A stretch of 64,000 nt of DNA. It comes from Serratia inhibens. GTDB taxonomy: Bacteria > Pseudomonadota > Gammaproteobacteria > Enterobacterales > Enterobacteriaceae. Below are positions 1 through 9,045 of the stretch, piece by piece (the first letter of the stretch is position 1; the number at the start of each line of letters is the position of its first letter). The stretch spans positions 868,001 through 932,000 of the forward strand of contig NZ_QYYG01000001.1 in assembly GCF_003591175.1 (NCBI RefSeq), read 5' to 3'. The notes below the pieces were generated by a model. The model had not been told where the DNA came from and searched no databases. It saw only the letters and a program-made list of their open reading frames with translations. The position numbers and the translations under genes were made by a program.

Positions 1-9
1 GCTTTGGTT

Positions 10-162
10 ATGTCTTATCAAGGCTATTTATGCGCTGGGCCAACCATCGGCCCCGCTCATCCTCACAAGGATGCTGCCCTGCCTGGCGACTTCGGCCTAA
101 TGCAATCACCGCCCGGTTTTCACGAGGCGTACCAACGGGAAAATCCGCTTAGGTTTAGATAA
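10..162 (+). CDS. Possible 50-residue leader or small ORF
   Basis: An ATG at 10 opens a 50-codon frame ending in TAA at 160-162. The peptide is rich in proline and glycine in its first half and ends in a short basic stretch (PLRFR). No ribosome site can be judged because the window begins nine bases upstream. I do not recognise the peptide. It could be a leader peptide in the untranslated RNA of a gene further along, or chance. A short stem (37-41 with 49-53) lies inside it. Confidence 0.15.
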   Translation: MSYQGYLCAGPTIGPAHPHKDAALPGDFGLMQSPPGFHEAYQRENPLRFR

Positions 163-441
163 CTGCACTACGGCAGGCACCCTCAGTATTTATCTGCATG
201 TATCTACGGCCTGAACATCGCGCTCAGATGACCCTTTTTGCCACCGTTGCCTGGATTCTTTACTGATATAAAGGTGAAGGGTTGTCAGTTGTACCTTGTT
301 AACAAACCCCATCCAATTGTCATGATTTAGTAACAAAACCTTAACTAATCAATAAGTTCTCGACACCGGCGCATCACCGTTGTTAGGATCATTATTGTGA
401 AGTACTAATATAGTTACCTAAGTGATTGTCACGGGATGGTT
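163..441. other. Intergenic stretch upstream of the lipoprotein gene
   Basis: About 280 bases without a convincing gene. The last 130 bases are AT-rich and hold the likely promoter of the lipoprotein gene at 442. I see no tRNA, recognisable riboswitch or insertion sequence. Confidence 0.4.
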
Positions 442-840
442 ATGATTTACAAAAAGACAATGGCTCTGGCAGCCCTTGCTATCAGTCTGACAGGGTGTCA
501 GCCGACGCCACCCAGCTATGTGTCAAACGCTAATGCGCTGCTGGAAAAACAAATCACCCATATTGCCGGTGAAAAGGCCAGGTGCCAATACACCAGTAAA
601 AACGGTTTCTGGCTTTCCGCTTGCTCTTCATCTGATACGCACGCCTCCCCTTTGTTCGCGCTGTTCGAACCAGAAGGCGTGATGCAGGCCAGCGATAACC
701 TGGCGATTTTTGTTACGCCGGTCAATGAAGACGCCCGTTATTTCACCCAACAGCCGGGTTTCACCATCCCGGTAACGACGCGGAAAATTCCGGTCAATGC
801 CGATGCAGTGATCAACTCACTGGCCCCGGCGACACGCTAG
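442..840 (+). CDS. Small putative outer-membrane lipoprotein
   Basis: A 132-residue protein with a lipoprotein signal peptide: two lysines near the N-terminus, a hydrophobic run (MALAALAISL) and the lipobox LTGC at about residues 16-19, so the mature protein starts at Cys and should be lipid-anchored. The mature part has two further cysteines (in ARCQY and SACSS) that could form a disulfide. An ATG two codons upstream (436) is possible, but ATG 442 has GGGA at a better distance. No domain is recognised. It is monocistronic and converges on the qnr gene. Function unknown. Confidence 0.7.
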   Translation: MIYKKTMALAALAISLTGCQPTPPSYVSNANALLEKQITHIAGEKARCQYTSKNGFWLSACSSSDTHASPLFALFEPEGVMQASDNLAIFVTPVNEDARYFTQQPGFTIPVTTRKIPVNADAVINSLAPATR

Positions 841-890
841 TTTTTCCAGCCCTGTCAGGAGAAGCCGACGCTCCTCAATGCGGCAAAGGC

Positions 891-1535
891 TTAACCGATA
901 ATCGCAATACCCAGGCGCTCCATGATTTGGAACGCCTGATAACTGTCCAGCTTGACCCCTTGCAAATCGATGCCACGCACGTCCAGCTCGCCCAATTCAG
1001 AATTGGTCAGGTCGCAATGGGTAAAGTTGGCGGCACGCCAGTCGAACGAAGAAAATTCGCCCCCGGAGAGATCTGAGCCGCTAAAGGTCGCGCCGAGGAT
1101 CTGCGCCCCATTCCAGCGGTTTTCCCACAGCTCGCACTTCTCCAGCACCACTTTCGAAAAGTTGGCGTAGCTGAGGTTGGTTTTGGTGATGTAAGCACTG
1201 CAGAACCAGGTACGCGTGGTGATCATGTTCATAAAACTGGCACCGCGAAAATCGGCACCCTGGGCGCGGCACTCGCGGATTTCAATGCCCAGCGCGCTGG
1301 CATTTCTGAAGTCCGCCATCGATAAATCGCAGCTTTTGAAGCCGGCGTCTTTCAATAACGCGCGGCTGAAATTGCCGCCTTGCCGGCTCTCGCGATCATA
1401 AAACTGGCAGCCGATAAACTCGGTGCCGGTCAGATCAGCCCCCGAGAAATCACAGTTGCGAAAAATGCCGTTTTCAATCTTCTCACCGGTAAACCGGTTA
1501 CGATCAATTTTTTCACCATCCAAAACCAGCGCCAT
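891..1535 (-). CDS. qnr: Chromosomal pentapeptide-repeat quinolone-resistance protein (Qnr)
   Basis: A 214-residue pentapeptide-repeat protein of the Qnr family. Such proteins bind DNA gyrase and topoisomerase IV and protect them from fluoroquinolones. The chain is a run of A(D/N)(L/F)xx five-residue units (for example CDFSGADLTG, CDLSMADFRN, ANFTHCDLTN), with GIEIRECRAQGADFRG in the middle. From memory it matches QnrB over its whole length, including the start MALVLDGEKIDRNRF and the end MERLGIAIIG. QnrB is also 214 residues. The ATG at 1535 is chosen because it matches the QnrB start and has AGGTGG six bases upstream. A GTG three codons earlier lies next to the LexA box. A perfect LexA box directly upstream predicts SOS induction. 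It is most like the intrinsic SmaQnr of Serratia; the exact allele cannot be assigned without alignment. Confidence 0.93.
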   Translation of the reverse strand: MALVLDGEKIDRNRFTGEKIENGIFRNCDFSGADLTGTEFIGCQFYDRESRQGGNFSRALLKDAGFKSCDLSMADFRNASALGIEIRECRAQGADFRGASFMNMITTRTWFCSAYITKTNLSYANFSKVVLEKCELWENRWNGAQILGATFSGSDLSGGEFSSFDWRAANFTHCDLTNSELGELDVRGIDLQGVKLDSYQAFQIMERLGIAIIG

Positions 1536-1544
1536 GCAATCCAC

Positions 1545-1560
1545 CTGTTTATTTATACAG
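1545..1560 (-). promoter_or_regulatory. LexA (SOS) box of qnr
   Basis: On the minus strand the 16-mer CTGTATAAATAAACAG fits the LexA consensus CTG-N10-CAG exactly and has the extended CTGT...ACAG form. It ends nine bases before the qnr ATG, so bound LexA would cover the promoter or start region. SOS control of qnrB through such a box is established. Here it is read directly from the sequence. Confidence 0.9.
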
Positions 1561-1624
1561 TCAGCGGCGCATTATAAGCCGATCCTCTCGGTGGAGAAAA
1601 CCGCTTTGGCGTACTTTCCCCGCC

Positions 1625-1663
1625 GAAAGGCACAAAAAAAACAGGGAAAGGCACAAAAAAAAC
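1625..1663. repeat. Two-copy direct repeat
   Basis: The 18-mer GAAAGGCACAAAAAAAAC occurs twice (1625-1642 and 1646-1663), separated by three bases. It lies between the qnr promoter region and the 3' end of the DUF1835-type gene. It may be slippage or a duplicated 3' tail. No function is evident. Confidence 0.6.
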
Positions 1664-1684
1664 CGTCATAGGGTGTGAGGGCGT

Positions 1685-2428
1685 TTATGCCTGCCTGACC
1701 TTGATGCGGTTCATGTTCATACCGGCGGTCTGAGCCTGCAATGCGCCCTGTGCAATCAAGGCGTACAAACGGAAATTAAGAAAGGTATCCCCCACCGGAT
1801 AGGGTGAATTCACCATAGCTTCGCCCACCACCCGCGAACCCTGCGTGTAATCTGCGGGGCAGGCATCCAGCAACTGGCGGTCGTAAAAATCCTGCGCCTG
1901 ACCCTGTAGCGCGTTTTCCGCGAAGATCCGCACCTGGGCATTTTCTGCCAGCAGGCGATACCAGTCGACGGTGAGCGCGGTTTTCTCTTCCGGCGTCAGC
2001 TCACGCCGCCGGATCCACAGCGGTTCCAGCATCTCCGCCGGACACCAGTGGGTGCTCGGTCGCCCGGTGTGTTCGGTTACGCTGACGACAAAGAGGGGGC
2101 GCTCGCCAAGCAGCGGCAGCAACGCACGCAGCATCAGCTGTTCATCGGCGTTATCGCCAACCCACAGGGTCACTTGCCCGGTGACGGCGGCAAGCTGCGC
2201 CTTTAACGTCGTCATACCCGCCTGACACACCTCAGAGGTGTCCCACTCGGGTGCATGAACGGATTGGTACAGATCGCGAAACCAGCGGGTTCTGGCCTGC
2301 ACCGCGCTATCGTCGTCGAGCGCATACAGCGGCCCAAATGACAGTCTGTCGGGAAAATCCAGCACGTCCTCTCCCGGGTAAGCCAGCCGCACACAGCTGC
2401 CCGACAATGCGATATGCACATCCTTCAT
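1685..2428 (-). CDS. DUF1835/DUF3658-type hypothetical protein
   Basis: A 247-residue cytosolic protein. The N-terminus MKDVHIALSGSCVRLA, followed by FPDRLSFGPL and an acidic DDD stretch, resembles the DUF1835 fold. The C-terminal half (PLWIRRRELTPEEKTAL, then VVGEAM) resembles DUF3658. The start at 2428 is preferred over upstream in-frame codons because GAGGAG lies just before it. No catalytic motif or signal peptide is seen. Proteins of this type have no firmly established role. It is transcribed alone, in the same direction as qnr but with its own 3' end. Confidence 0.7.
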   Translation of the reverse strand: MKDVHIALSGSCVRLAYPGEDVLDFPDRLSFGPLYALDDDSAVQARTRWFRDLYQSVHAPEWDTSEVCQAGMTTLKAQLAAVTGQVTLWVGDNADEQLMLRALLPLLGERPLFVVSVTEHTGRPSTHWCPAEMLEPLWIRRRELTPEEKTALTVDWYRLLAENAQVRIFAENALQGQAQDFYDRQLLDACPADYTQGSRVVGEAMVNSPYPVGDTFLNFRLYALIAQGALQAQTAGMNMNRIKVRQA

Positions 2429-2532
2429 CAACGTTCTCCTCACGCTCTTTCCTAAGATAATCCTGAGGTCGATTTTACAACTTTTCCCGCTTCGCTCTAT
2501 GACAAACAATCCGAATATGTCGGACAAAATGC

Positions 2533-2556
2533 AAAAAACCGCCCACAAGGGCGGTT
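2533..2556 (-). terminator. Rho-independent terminator
   Basis: An 8-bp stem (AACCGCCC with GGGCGGTT) around a 4-base loop, followed on the minus strand by a run of Ts. It lies just after the small gene at 2576-2785 and would end its transcript. Confidence 0.8.
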
Positions 2557-2575
2557 GACGATGGGGTGCAGGAAT

Positions 2576-2785
2576 TTACTTTAACGCTTCCTGAATGGCA
2601 TCCGCCATGGGGCCAATGTGCTTTTCGGCGGCTTTCAGCTGAAAATCCACGCCGTTGCCGTCGTTGGTATCGGACAATGTGGCCTTAATCAACTCCAGCG
2701 CCGCCTGCACCGCCACCAGCCTTTTATGCTGTTCGTCCGTGACGGGTTTGGAGCTCATCGTCGCCGGGTAGTATTGCTCTAACAT
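2576..2785 (-). CDS. Conserved-looking 69-residue hypothetical protein
   Basis: A 69-residue, mostly helical-looking soluble protein without cysteines. ATG 2785 has an AAGGAG site seven to eight bases upstream; an internal ATG (2758) is a less likely alternative. A clear terminator follows the stop, which supports a real single-gene unit. Family not recognised and no function can be offered. Confidence 0.65.
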   Translation of the reverse strand: MLEQYYPATMSSKPVTDEQHKRLVAVQAALELIKATLSDTNDGNGVDFQLKAAEKHIGPMADAIQEALK

Positions 2786-2938
2786 CCTTCTCTCCTTGTG
2801 ATTGGGCCAACCCCTACCCTACCAGCCTTTCCCCGGTTCTCTAATGAGGCAGATCACTCTATCGTCCCACAGGGGCCTGGGTGGCGAAAAAACGAACTGC
2901 AATGGAACGAGCCGACGTTTTCAGCAGGTGATCCCCCT

Positions 2939-3110
2939 ATGCCATTTCAAGGAAGCTGTCACTGCGGCGCCGTCACCTTTACGGTGAAGGCCGATTGCCT
3001 ACGCTAAAAGCCCGGACGGCGCGGCGATGTGCGCCATCAATCTACGCTGCGTGCCTGCCCTGGCGCTGGATGGGTTGAAAATACACCCGTTTGCCGGTGC
3101 CAGTGCCTGA
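2939..3110 (+). pseudogene. GFA-family (CENP-V/GFA) gene with large internal deletion
   Basis: The first frame gives MPFQGSCHCGAVTFTVKAD, the typical start of glutathione-dependent formaldehyde-activating (GFA) zinc proteins with the CHCG ligand motif, and stops at 3007. In another frame, IAYAKSPDGAAMCAINLRCV and the end HPFAGASA match the C-terminus of the same family. The central part, including the second zinc CxxC, is missing. The remnant therefore reflects an internal deletion that also shifted the frame. It cannot make a working zinc site. Confidence 0.75.
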
Positions 3111-3116
3111 ATGACG

Positions 3117-3142
3117 ACAAGGCGGGAAATATCCCGCCTTGT
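3117..3142. terminator. Perfect hairpin between rhaM and the GFA remnant
   Basis: An 11-bp perfect stem (ACAAGGCGGGA with TCCCGCCTTGT) around a 4-base loop, located after the stop of rhaM on the minus strand. No strong T run follows on either strand. It probably marks the end of the rhaBADM transcript and stabilises its 3' end. Confidence 0.6.
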
Positions 3143-3153
3143 TATGTTGTCCG

Positions 3154-3468
3154 CTACGCCAAATAAAACACCGGTTTCAGCGCCTCGCTCACCGGGCTAT
3201 TATCGGCATGGCTCGGCATTAAATCACGCATCGACAACCACCAGCGTTGGCACACGTCGGTGCCGGCCACCGCCTGCCAGCGCGCCTCAGATTCAATCTC
3301 GACTACCGCGAACAACAGGCTGCGCCCGGTATCCAGAAAGATGCTGTAATGATGCGCCCCATGCTGTTTCAGCGTCTGCGCCAGCTCCGGCCAGATCGGC
3401 GCATGGCGGCGCTGATACTCCTCATGAGCATGCGGATAGACCTGCATCACAAACGCCTTGCGGATCAT
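3154..3468 (-). CDS. rhaM: L-rhamnose mutarotase
   Basis: A 104-residue protein of the normal family length that interconverts alpha- and beta-L-rhamnopyranose so that RhaA receives the right anomer. The sequence [22 protein letters not shown] is the typical N-terminus and contains the histidine-rich sugar-binding strand. [10 protein letters not shown] near the C-terminus is also characteristic. Its ATG overlaps the TGA of rhaD by four bases, so the genes are translationally coupled as the last step of rhaB-A-D-M. Confidence 0.95.
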   Translation of the reverse strand: MIRKAFVMQVYPHAHEEYQRRHAPIWPELAQTLKQHGAHHYSIFLDTGRSLLFAVVEIESEARWQAVAGTDVCQRWWLSMRDLMPSHADNSPVSEALKPVFYLA

Positions 3469-4301
3469 AACTCAGGTTCCACGTTAAGCGCCGCCGCCCA
3501 GGGTTTCACCTCGAAACGTTCGCCGAGCGCGATCAACTGCGTTTTGCTGATGGTCTGCTTCATGCCATTCATCGACAACACCTTCACCAGCACCTGCGCC
3601 GATTTTTCTGCCGTGTCGATCAGGCCGAAGGCTTCGTCCAGAGAAGGGCCGGCGGCAAAAATGCCGTGGAATGGCCACAACACCAGCGAATGCGAACGCA
3701 TCTGCCTCGAGGTTTGCTCGCCGATGCCGTCAGTGCCCGGCACCATCCAGGGCACGATGCCGACACCGTCCGGGAACACCACCAGGCACTCGGTGCTGCC
3801 TTCCCACAGCAGGCGAGTGAAGCTCGCCGCATCCAGTTCCAGCACATAGCTCAGGGCAATCAAGTTGGTGGCATGGCAGTGCATGATCACCCGGTCGCGC
3901 CCATCGGTCAGCGTTTTGCGCACACAGTGCGACTGAAAATGCGACGCCAGTTCCGAGGTCGGCACGCCGCCGTTGGTCAGCCCCCAGTGAATGCTGTAGG
4001 CGTGGCCGTCTTCGCTGACCCGCAGCAGTACCAGGCTGTCGGCGGGATCAAGCTGCACATTGCGGAAAAACTTGCCCGAACCTGTCACCAGGAACCAGCA
4101 GTTGGCCAGCTCAACCGCCGGCCGGCTCAGCTCGACCCGGCGCGGCTGAGGATAAAAATCGGCGGCGTAGGGTTGCACCTCTTCGTCCAGCAAACGCAGG
4201 CTGACGTTGCCGCCGTTGCGTTCGTCCCAGCCCTTGAGCCACATATCCGCGGTGGCTTTCACCATGCCCTGAACAAACCATGAAGTAAGAAGTTGTTGCA
4301 T
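3465..4301 (-). CDS. rhaD: Rhamnulose-1-phosphate aldolase
   Basis: A 278-residue class II (zinc) aldolase that cleaves L-rhamnulose 1-phosphate to dihydroxyacetone phosphate and L-lactaldehyde. The zinc motif HCHATN lies near residue 141, a conserved glutamate in [11 protein letters not shown] near 117, and the third histidine is expected further downstream. Length agrees with the E. coli enzyme. It starts nine bases after the rhaA stop and overlaps rhaM by four bases. The lactaldehyde product is handled by aldA at 10384. Confidence 0.96.
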   Translation of the reverse strand: MQQLLTSWFVQGMVKATADMWLKGWDERNGGNVSLRLLDEEVQPYAADFYPQPRRVELSRPAVELANCWFLVTGSGKFFRNVQLDPADSLVLLRVSEDGHAYSIHWGLTNGGVPTSELASHFQSHCVRKTLTDGRDRVIMHCHATNLIALSYVLELDAASFTRLLWEGSTECLVVFPDGVGIVPWMVPGTDGIGEQTSRQMRSHSLVLWPFHGIFAAGPSLDEAFGLIDTAEKSAQVLVKVLSMNGMKQTISKTQLIALGERFEVKPWAAALNVEPEL

Positions 4302-4310
4302 ACGGCGCCC

Positions 4311-5567
4311 TTAACGTTGATTGAGGATCTGTTTTTCGTACTGGCGGACTTCGCCCAGCCAGCCGGCATCGGCGGGCACGTCATGGCGCAGGCAGTAAGC
4401 CTCCCAAACCGCCTGCCACGGCAGCGATTTTTGCTCTTCCAGCATCGCCAGCCGCGCGGTGTAATCACCGTCGCTTTCCAGCCGGCGCAGCAGCTCTACC
4501 GGCTCCAGCAACGCGCGCAGCAGCGCCTTGCGGGCATTGCGCGTGCCGATCACCCAGGCGGCGATGCGGTTGATCGAAGCATCGAAGAAGTCGAGGCCGA
4601 TATGCACCTTGTCCAGCAGGTTGTGGCGCACAATCTCATGGGCGATGGCCTGGGTTTCGTCATCCAGCAGCACCACGTGGTCGCTGTCCCAGCGCACCGG
4701 GCGGCTGACGTGCAGCAACAGGCGCGGCACGAACAGCATGGCGGTGGAGATTTTGTCGGAAATCACTTCGGTCGGGTGGAAATGGCCGGCATCCAGCGTC
4801 AGCGCCACCTGACGGCTGGTGGCGTAGCCCATGTAAAACTCATTGGATCCCACGGTGTAGCTTTCCGCGCCAATGCCGAACAGTTTGCTTTCCACCGCGT
4901 CAATGTGATGACGGGGATCCAGCGGCTGGCTTATCACCTCATCCAGCGCACTCAACAGGCGCTGGCGCGGCGCCAGGCGATCGACGGTGAGATCTTTCAT
5001 ACCGTCCGGCACCCAGATATTCATCACCGACGGCGTGCCTAACTGCTCGCCGAAATAAGCTGAAACCCGACGGCTGGCCTGACAATGCTCAATCCAGAAA
5101 CGGCGGATGGCCGGATCGGCGTGCGCCAGGGTGAACCCGTCGCTGCTCAGCGGGTGCGAAAAGCAGCTTGGATTGAAATCCAGCCCCAGACGGTGAGTCC
5201 TGGCCCACTCCACCCAATGGCGAAAATGCGCCGGTTCAATCGCGTTGCGTTCCACCGGGGTCTCGCTCTCGAGATAGATCGCATGCAGGTTCACCCGCTT
5301 CGGCCCCGGGATCAGGGATATCGCACGCTCCAGATCGGCGCGCAATTGGTTGGCGTTGGTTGCCCTGCCGGGGTAGTTGCCGGTGGCCTGAATGCCGCCG
5401 GTCAGCGCACCCTGCGGGTTTTCAAAACCGCGCACGTCGTCGCCCTGCCAGCAATGCATGGAGATGGGGATGCGGTCCAACTGAGCCAGCGCCTGCTCAA
5501 CGTCGATACCGACGTCCTCAAAGCGCTGTCTGGCGAGCGCAAACGCCTGTTCAATAAGTCGGGTCAT
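4311..5567 (-). CDS. rhaA: L-rhamnose isomerase
   Basis: A 418-residue TIM-barrel, Mn-dependent isomerase converting L-rhamnose to L-rhamnulose. The start [16 protein letters not shown] matches the family and the ATG at 5567 overlaps the rhaB TGA (ATGA). Upstream in-frame codons would run into rhaB and are rejected. Conserved blocks include MHCWQGDDV near residue 40 and the metal-binding [10 protein letters not shown]. It is the second gene of rhaBADM. Confidence 0.97.
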   Translation of the reverse strand: MTRLIEQAFALARQRFEDVGIDVEQALAQLDRIPISMHCWQGDDVRGFENPQGALTGGIQATGNYPGRATNANQLRADLERAISLIPGPKRVNLHAIYLESETPVERNAIEPAHFRHWVEWARTHRLGLDFNPSCFSHPLSSDGFTLAHADPAIRRFWIEHCQASRRVSAYFGEQLGTPSVMNIWVPDGMKDLTVDRLAPRQRLLSALDEVISQPLDPRHHIDAVESKLFGIGAESYTVGSNEFYMGYATSRQVALTLDAGHFHPTEVISDKISTAMLFVPRLLLHVSRPVRWDSDHVVLLDDETQAIAHEIVRHNLLDKVHIGLDFFDASINRIAAWVIGTRNARKALLRALLEPVELLRRLESDGDYTARLAMLEEQKSLPWQAVWEAYCLRHDVPADAGWLGEVRQYEKQILNQR

Positions 5568-7036
5568 AAGCAAAATTCCTTGGTCGAGGGAGTCAGCGTT
5601 TGAAACCGCAACCAACCTGCCGCCAGGGGGCCGGTGGGCTGCGGTGAAAAAATCTGTTGAGGAAAGTTAGCGGCCAGGACTCGCCGGAAGGTTGCGACGT
5701 CCGCCACCTCCCCCAGCGCGATCAACTGGCTGCCGACGTTGCCCAGCGTCGAGGCTTCTGTCGGCCCGGCCGACAGCGGGATGCCGCAGGCATTTGCGCA
5801 CAGCTGGTTAAGCAAAGGGTTCTGACTGCCGCCACCCACGATATGCAACCGGCTGAAGGGCTGCCCGCGCAAGCTCTGCAATTCGCCCAACACCTGGCGA
5901 TACGACAGCGCCAGGCTGTCGAAAATGCAGCGCGCCAGCGCGGCGGGCGTTTGCGGTGCCGGCATGCCCTGCTCGATGCAGGCATCCTGAATTTCGCGCA
6001 CCATGCCCGGCGGGTTGATAAAGCGCGGGGCGTTGGGATGGATCAGCGAACGGCAGCCCGGCTGCGCCGCCGCGTCCTCGATCAACCGGCACAGGTCGGC
6101 AATATTCAGTTCGTCGCACACCCGTTGCAGCAGCCACAACCCCATGATGTTTTTCAATACCCGATAACGCCCTTCCGCACCGCCTTCGTTGGTCACGTTG
6201 GCCGCCAGCGCCGCGGCGTCGGTGTAAGGTTGCCGGCTCTCAAAGCCCATCAATGACCAGGTGCCGGAGCTGAGGTAAGCCGCGTGCTCATCCTGCAGCG
6301 GCGTTGCCAGCACCGCACTGGCGGTATCATGAGAGGCCACCGCAATCACCGGCACCCGCGCGCCGCGCGCCGTCCGCCAATGGCCCACGGTGTTGCCCGG
6401 TGCCGTCGGGCGGCCAAACCAGGCCGCTTTCGCCCCGGCCCAGGCCAGCAGCTCCTCATCCCACTCGCCGCTATGAATATTCAGCAGTTGGGTCGTGGTG
6501 GCGTTGGTGTATTCCCAGTTCAGTTGCCCGGTGAGCCGATAATGCAGGTAGTCCGGGATCAATAAAGCATGGGCGACATGCGGCACCAGCTCCGGATGAC
6601 GCCGGCTAAAAGCGCGCAACTGGTAAAGGGTGTTGAAAGGCAAAAACTGGATGCCGGTGCGCTGGTACAACCGCCCGGCACCGATCTCGCGCTGCGCCTG
6701 TTGCATCAGGCCATGAGTGCGGCCATCGCGATAGGCGACCGGCAGGCCGACGCGTCGCCCTTCGGCGTCCAGCAGCAGATAATCCACCCCCCAGGCATCA
6801 ATACCGATGCTGTCCGGCGTAATGCCCTGTTCATCCAACTGCCGCAACCCCTGGCGTATCGCCCGCTCCAGCGCTTCGATGTCCCAGCAGTCATGGCCGT
6901 CGATCGGGGTCAGGCCGTTGCTGAAACGGGTGACTTCATGCAGAGTGATTTGCCGAGAGTCAGGCCGGTAGCAGCCCAGCATGACGCGGCCGCTGGAGGC
7001 GCCGAGATCGACAGAGACGATATTGCGAAGGGTCAT
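5564..7036 (-). CDS. rhaB: Rhamnulokinase
   Basis: A 490-residue FGGY-family sugar kinase that phosphorylates L-rhamnulose at C1. The N-terminal phosphate motif [12 protein letters not shown] (residues about 9-20), the glycine-rich [10 protein letters not shown], and the [14 protein letters not shown] adenosine motif are all present. First gene of the rhaBADM operon, reading away from rhaS. The 299-base upstream gap contains a CRP site and room for RhaS half-sites. Confidence 0.96.
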   Translation of the reverse strand: MTLRNIVSVDLGASSGRVMLGCYRPDSRQITLHEVTRFSNGLTPIDGHDCWDIEALERAIRQGLRQLDEQGITPDSIGIDAWGVDYLLLDAEGRRVGLPVAYRDGRTHGLMQQAQREIGAGRLYQRTGIQFLPFNTLYQLRAFSRRHPELVPHVAHALLIPDYLHYRLTGQLNWEYTNATTTQLLNIHSGEWDEELLAWAGAKAAWFGRPTAPGNTVGHWRTARGARVPVIAVASHDTASAVLATPLQDEHAAYLSSGTWSLMGFESRQPYTDAAALAANVTNEGGAEGRYRVLKNIMGLWLLQRVCDELNIADLCRLIEDAAAQPGCRSLIHPNAPRFINPPGMVREIQDACIEQGMPAPQTPAALARCIFDSLALSYRQVLGELQSLRGQPFSRLHIVGGGSQNPLLNQLCANACGIPLSAGPTEASTLGNVGSQLIALGEVADVATFRRVLAANFPQQIFSPQPTGPLAAGWLRFQTLTPSTKEFCL

Positions 7037-7335
7037 GGCGTGGCTTCCTGATGAATCGATGACATCAGTCTAAAATCCTGCGCGAACCGCACCTTGTCGC
7101 CACTGCCAGCCGGCCTGCGCTGCTGGCAATACCGCAAAGATTAACGTGACGCATTTCACACTTCGCGCTTTTACCGCCCTGACCGCCGCCTGTGACGCTG
7201 CGCGCACTTTGGCCTTTTCCCCTGCCATTCTTAAAAAATGAACGCGCTGCACGGCATTTTTGCGTCGCAATTTAAAGGCGACCACCGGCAGCCTCATTTA
7301 GTATCTGTTACGGATTCGTTAACGGAGATCAACAG
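7037..7335. promoter_or_regulatory. rhaB-rhaS divergent control region
   Basis: A 299-base gap between the starts of rhaB and rhaS. In E. coli the equivalent region carries RhaS sites next to the rhaB promoter, RhaR sites next to the rhaS promoter and shared CRP sites. A near-perfect CRP site is seen at 7145-7160. The RhaS/RhaR half-sites are degenerate and I cannot place them by eye. Confidence 0.75.
7145..7160. promoter_or_regulatory. CRP site of the rhaBADM promoter
   Basis: CGTGACGCATTTCACA fits TGTGA-N6-TCACA with one mismatch at the outer base. It lies about 115 bases upstream of the rhaB ATG, close to the position of the CRP site of E. coli rhaBAD, and predicts catabolite activation. 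Confidence 0.75.
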
Positions 7336-8160
7336 ATGGCTATTCTGCACGGCAGTGATTTCTTCGCTTCAAGCCAGTACCCGGTCGCCATTGAGCCACG
7401 TGTGCCGCAACTGACTTTCCCTGAACACCACCATGATTTCCACGAGATTGTGATTGTGGAACAGGGTGCCGGCACCCACGTGCTGAATGGCCGGCCGCAA
7501 ACGCTGTGCAGCGGCTGCGTGTGTTTTATCCGCGACTGCGACCGCCATCTTTATGAACAGACCGATAATCTTCACCTGACCAACGTGCTCTACCGCGGCC
7601 CCAACGCCTTTCGTTTTCTGTCCGGGCTGGAACAGTTGCTGCCGGCGGCACAGGATGATCGGCCGCTGCCGCACTGGCGCATCAGCAATAAGCTGCTGAC
7701 GCAGGTTCAGGTGATTATTCAGCGGTTGGAACAGACGCCCCAAGCGTTCAACCTCGAGCATTTGGCGGAGCAGGAACTGTTGTTTATGCAGCTGTTGGTG
7801 CTGCTGCGGCGCGGATGCGCAGCGGCCGCCATCGACGATCAGGAAGGCCGCCTGCGCCGGCTGCTGGACTGGCTGGCGGAACACTACAGCGACGAGATCA
7901 ACTGGGACGAGCTGGCCGAACGTTTTTCCCTCTCGTTGCGCACGCTGCACCGCCAGATGAAAAAACAGACCGGCAACACCCCGCAGCGTTATCTCAACCG
8001 GCTGCGGTTGCTCCAGGCGCGGCAGATGCTGCGGCACGACGAGGCGCGCATCACCGACATTGCCTATCAATGCGGATTTGGTGACAGCAATCACTTTTCC
8101 ACGCTTTTCAAACGCGAGTTCGGCTATTCACCCCGTACTCTAAGGCAGAACGATTTCTGA
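7336..8160 (+). CDS. rhaS: Rhamnose operon transcriptional activator RhaS
   Basis: A 274-residue AraC-family activator. The N-terminal cupin has the histidine-rich [19 protein letters not shown] (about residues 32-50) that binds L-rhamnose. The C-terminal AraC domain has two helix-turn-helix motifs ([18 protein letters not shown] and [16 protein letters not shown]). It activates rhaBADM and rhaT in the presence of L-rhamnose. Transcribed divergently from rhaB and followed 15 bases later by rhaR. Confidence 0.94.
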   Translation: MAILHGSDFFASSQYPVAIEPRVPQLTFPEHHHDFHEIVIVEQGAGTHVLNGRPQTLCSGCVCFIRDCDRHLYEQTDNLHLTNVLYRGPNAFRFLSGLEQLLPAAQDDRPLPHWRISNKLLTQVQVIIQRLEQTPQAFNLEHLAEQELLFMQLLVLLRRGCAAAAIDDQEGRLRRLLDWLAEHYSDEINWDELAERFSLSLRTLHRQMKKQTGNTPQRYLNRLRLLQARQMLRHDEARITDIAYQCGFGDSNHFSTLFKREFGYSPRTLRQNDF

Positions 8161-8175
8161 ACCTGAGGTGCCCTG

Positions 8176-9045
8176 GTGAAAAACCCACTCCTGCTGGCCA
8201 AAGAGGATTATCTGCCGTCGCCGTTGATGCCGGTGGCGGTGGCCGATCGCGCGCCGCAGCCGTCATTTCCGCCGCACACCCATGAATTTAGCGAGATAGT
8301 GCTGGTGTGGCGCGGTAACGGCATGCACGTGCTGAACGATCGGCCCTGGCGGGTAACCTGCGGCGACATGTTTTACATCCGCGACCACGATTGCCACAGC
8401 TACGAGTCCGTCAACGATCTGGTGCTGGATAATATTCTCTACTGCCCGGAGCGTTTCCAACTGGCGATCGGCTGGGCGGAACTGCTGCCGCCGGACAACG
8501 AGCAACACCAGTCCCACTGGCGTCTGACCACTCGCGGCATGGCGCTGGCGCGTGGGGTGATCCAACAGCTGGCGCTGGAAAGCCGTAAAACCGACCTGCT
8601 GTCGATACAGCTTACCGAGGCGCTGTTCCTGCAACTGGTGTTGATCCTGCGCCGCCATCGCTATGCCGCCGGGCAGGATAACCGCTTGCCGGATGGCGAA
8701 CAGCTGGATTTGCTGATGTCGGCGCTGCAGAGCGACAGCGGTGCCCGTTTTGATCTGGCCACCTTCTGCCTGCACCATCAACTGGCGGAGCGCAGCCTGA
8801 AACAGCTGTTCCGCCAGCAGACCGGCATGACCATCGGCCATTATCTGCGCCAATTGCAACTGTGCCGGGCAAAGTACCTGCTGCGCTGCGGCGACGAACT
8901 GATCGGTGAAGTGGCCGCCCGCTGCGGCTTTGACGACAGCAACTATTTCTCCGTGGTGTTCACCCGCGAAACCGGCGTCACGCCGAGCGCATGGCGCCAG
9001 CGCTTTGAACGCGCCGAACGCCCCGCTTTTGCGCTAAAACGCTGA
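8176..9045 (+). CDS. rhaR: Transcriptional activator of rhaSR (RhaR)
   Basis: A 289-residue AraC-family activator paralogous to RhaS, with an N-terminal cupin ([17 protein letters not shown]) and a C-terminal AraC DNA-binding domain ([15 protein letters not shown], then [15 protein letters not shown]). In E. coli, RhaR responds to rhamnose by activating rhaSR itself. The start is a GTG or the following codon about 15 bases after rhaS. Its stop abuts the stop of rhaT on the other strand, so the genes converge without a gap. Confidence 0.92.
   Translation: MKNPLLLAKEDYLPSPLMPVAVADRAPQPSFPPHTHEFSEIVLVWRGNGMHVLNDRPWRVTCGDMFYIRDHDCHSYESVNDLVLDNILYCPERFQLAIGWAELLPPDNEQHQSHWRLTTRGMALARGVIQQLALESRKTDLLSIQLTEALFLQLVLILRRHRYAAGQDNRLPDGEQLDLLMSALQSDSGARFDLATFCLHHQLAERSLKQLFRQQTGMTIGHYLRQLQLCRAKYLLRCGDELIGEVAARCGFDDSNYFSVVFTRETGVTPSAWRQRFERAERPAFALKR

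Noticed and set aside
7-435. A magnesium or manganese riboswitch in the first 400 bases
   Set aside because: The small stems and proline-containing 50-codon frame resemble no riboswitch or leader I could match; the position at the window edge prevents context.
891-1544. GTG at 1544 as start of the qnr gene
   Set aside because: It lies beside the LexA box and lacks a ribosome site; the ATG at 1535 matches the conserved start of QnrB-type proteins.
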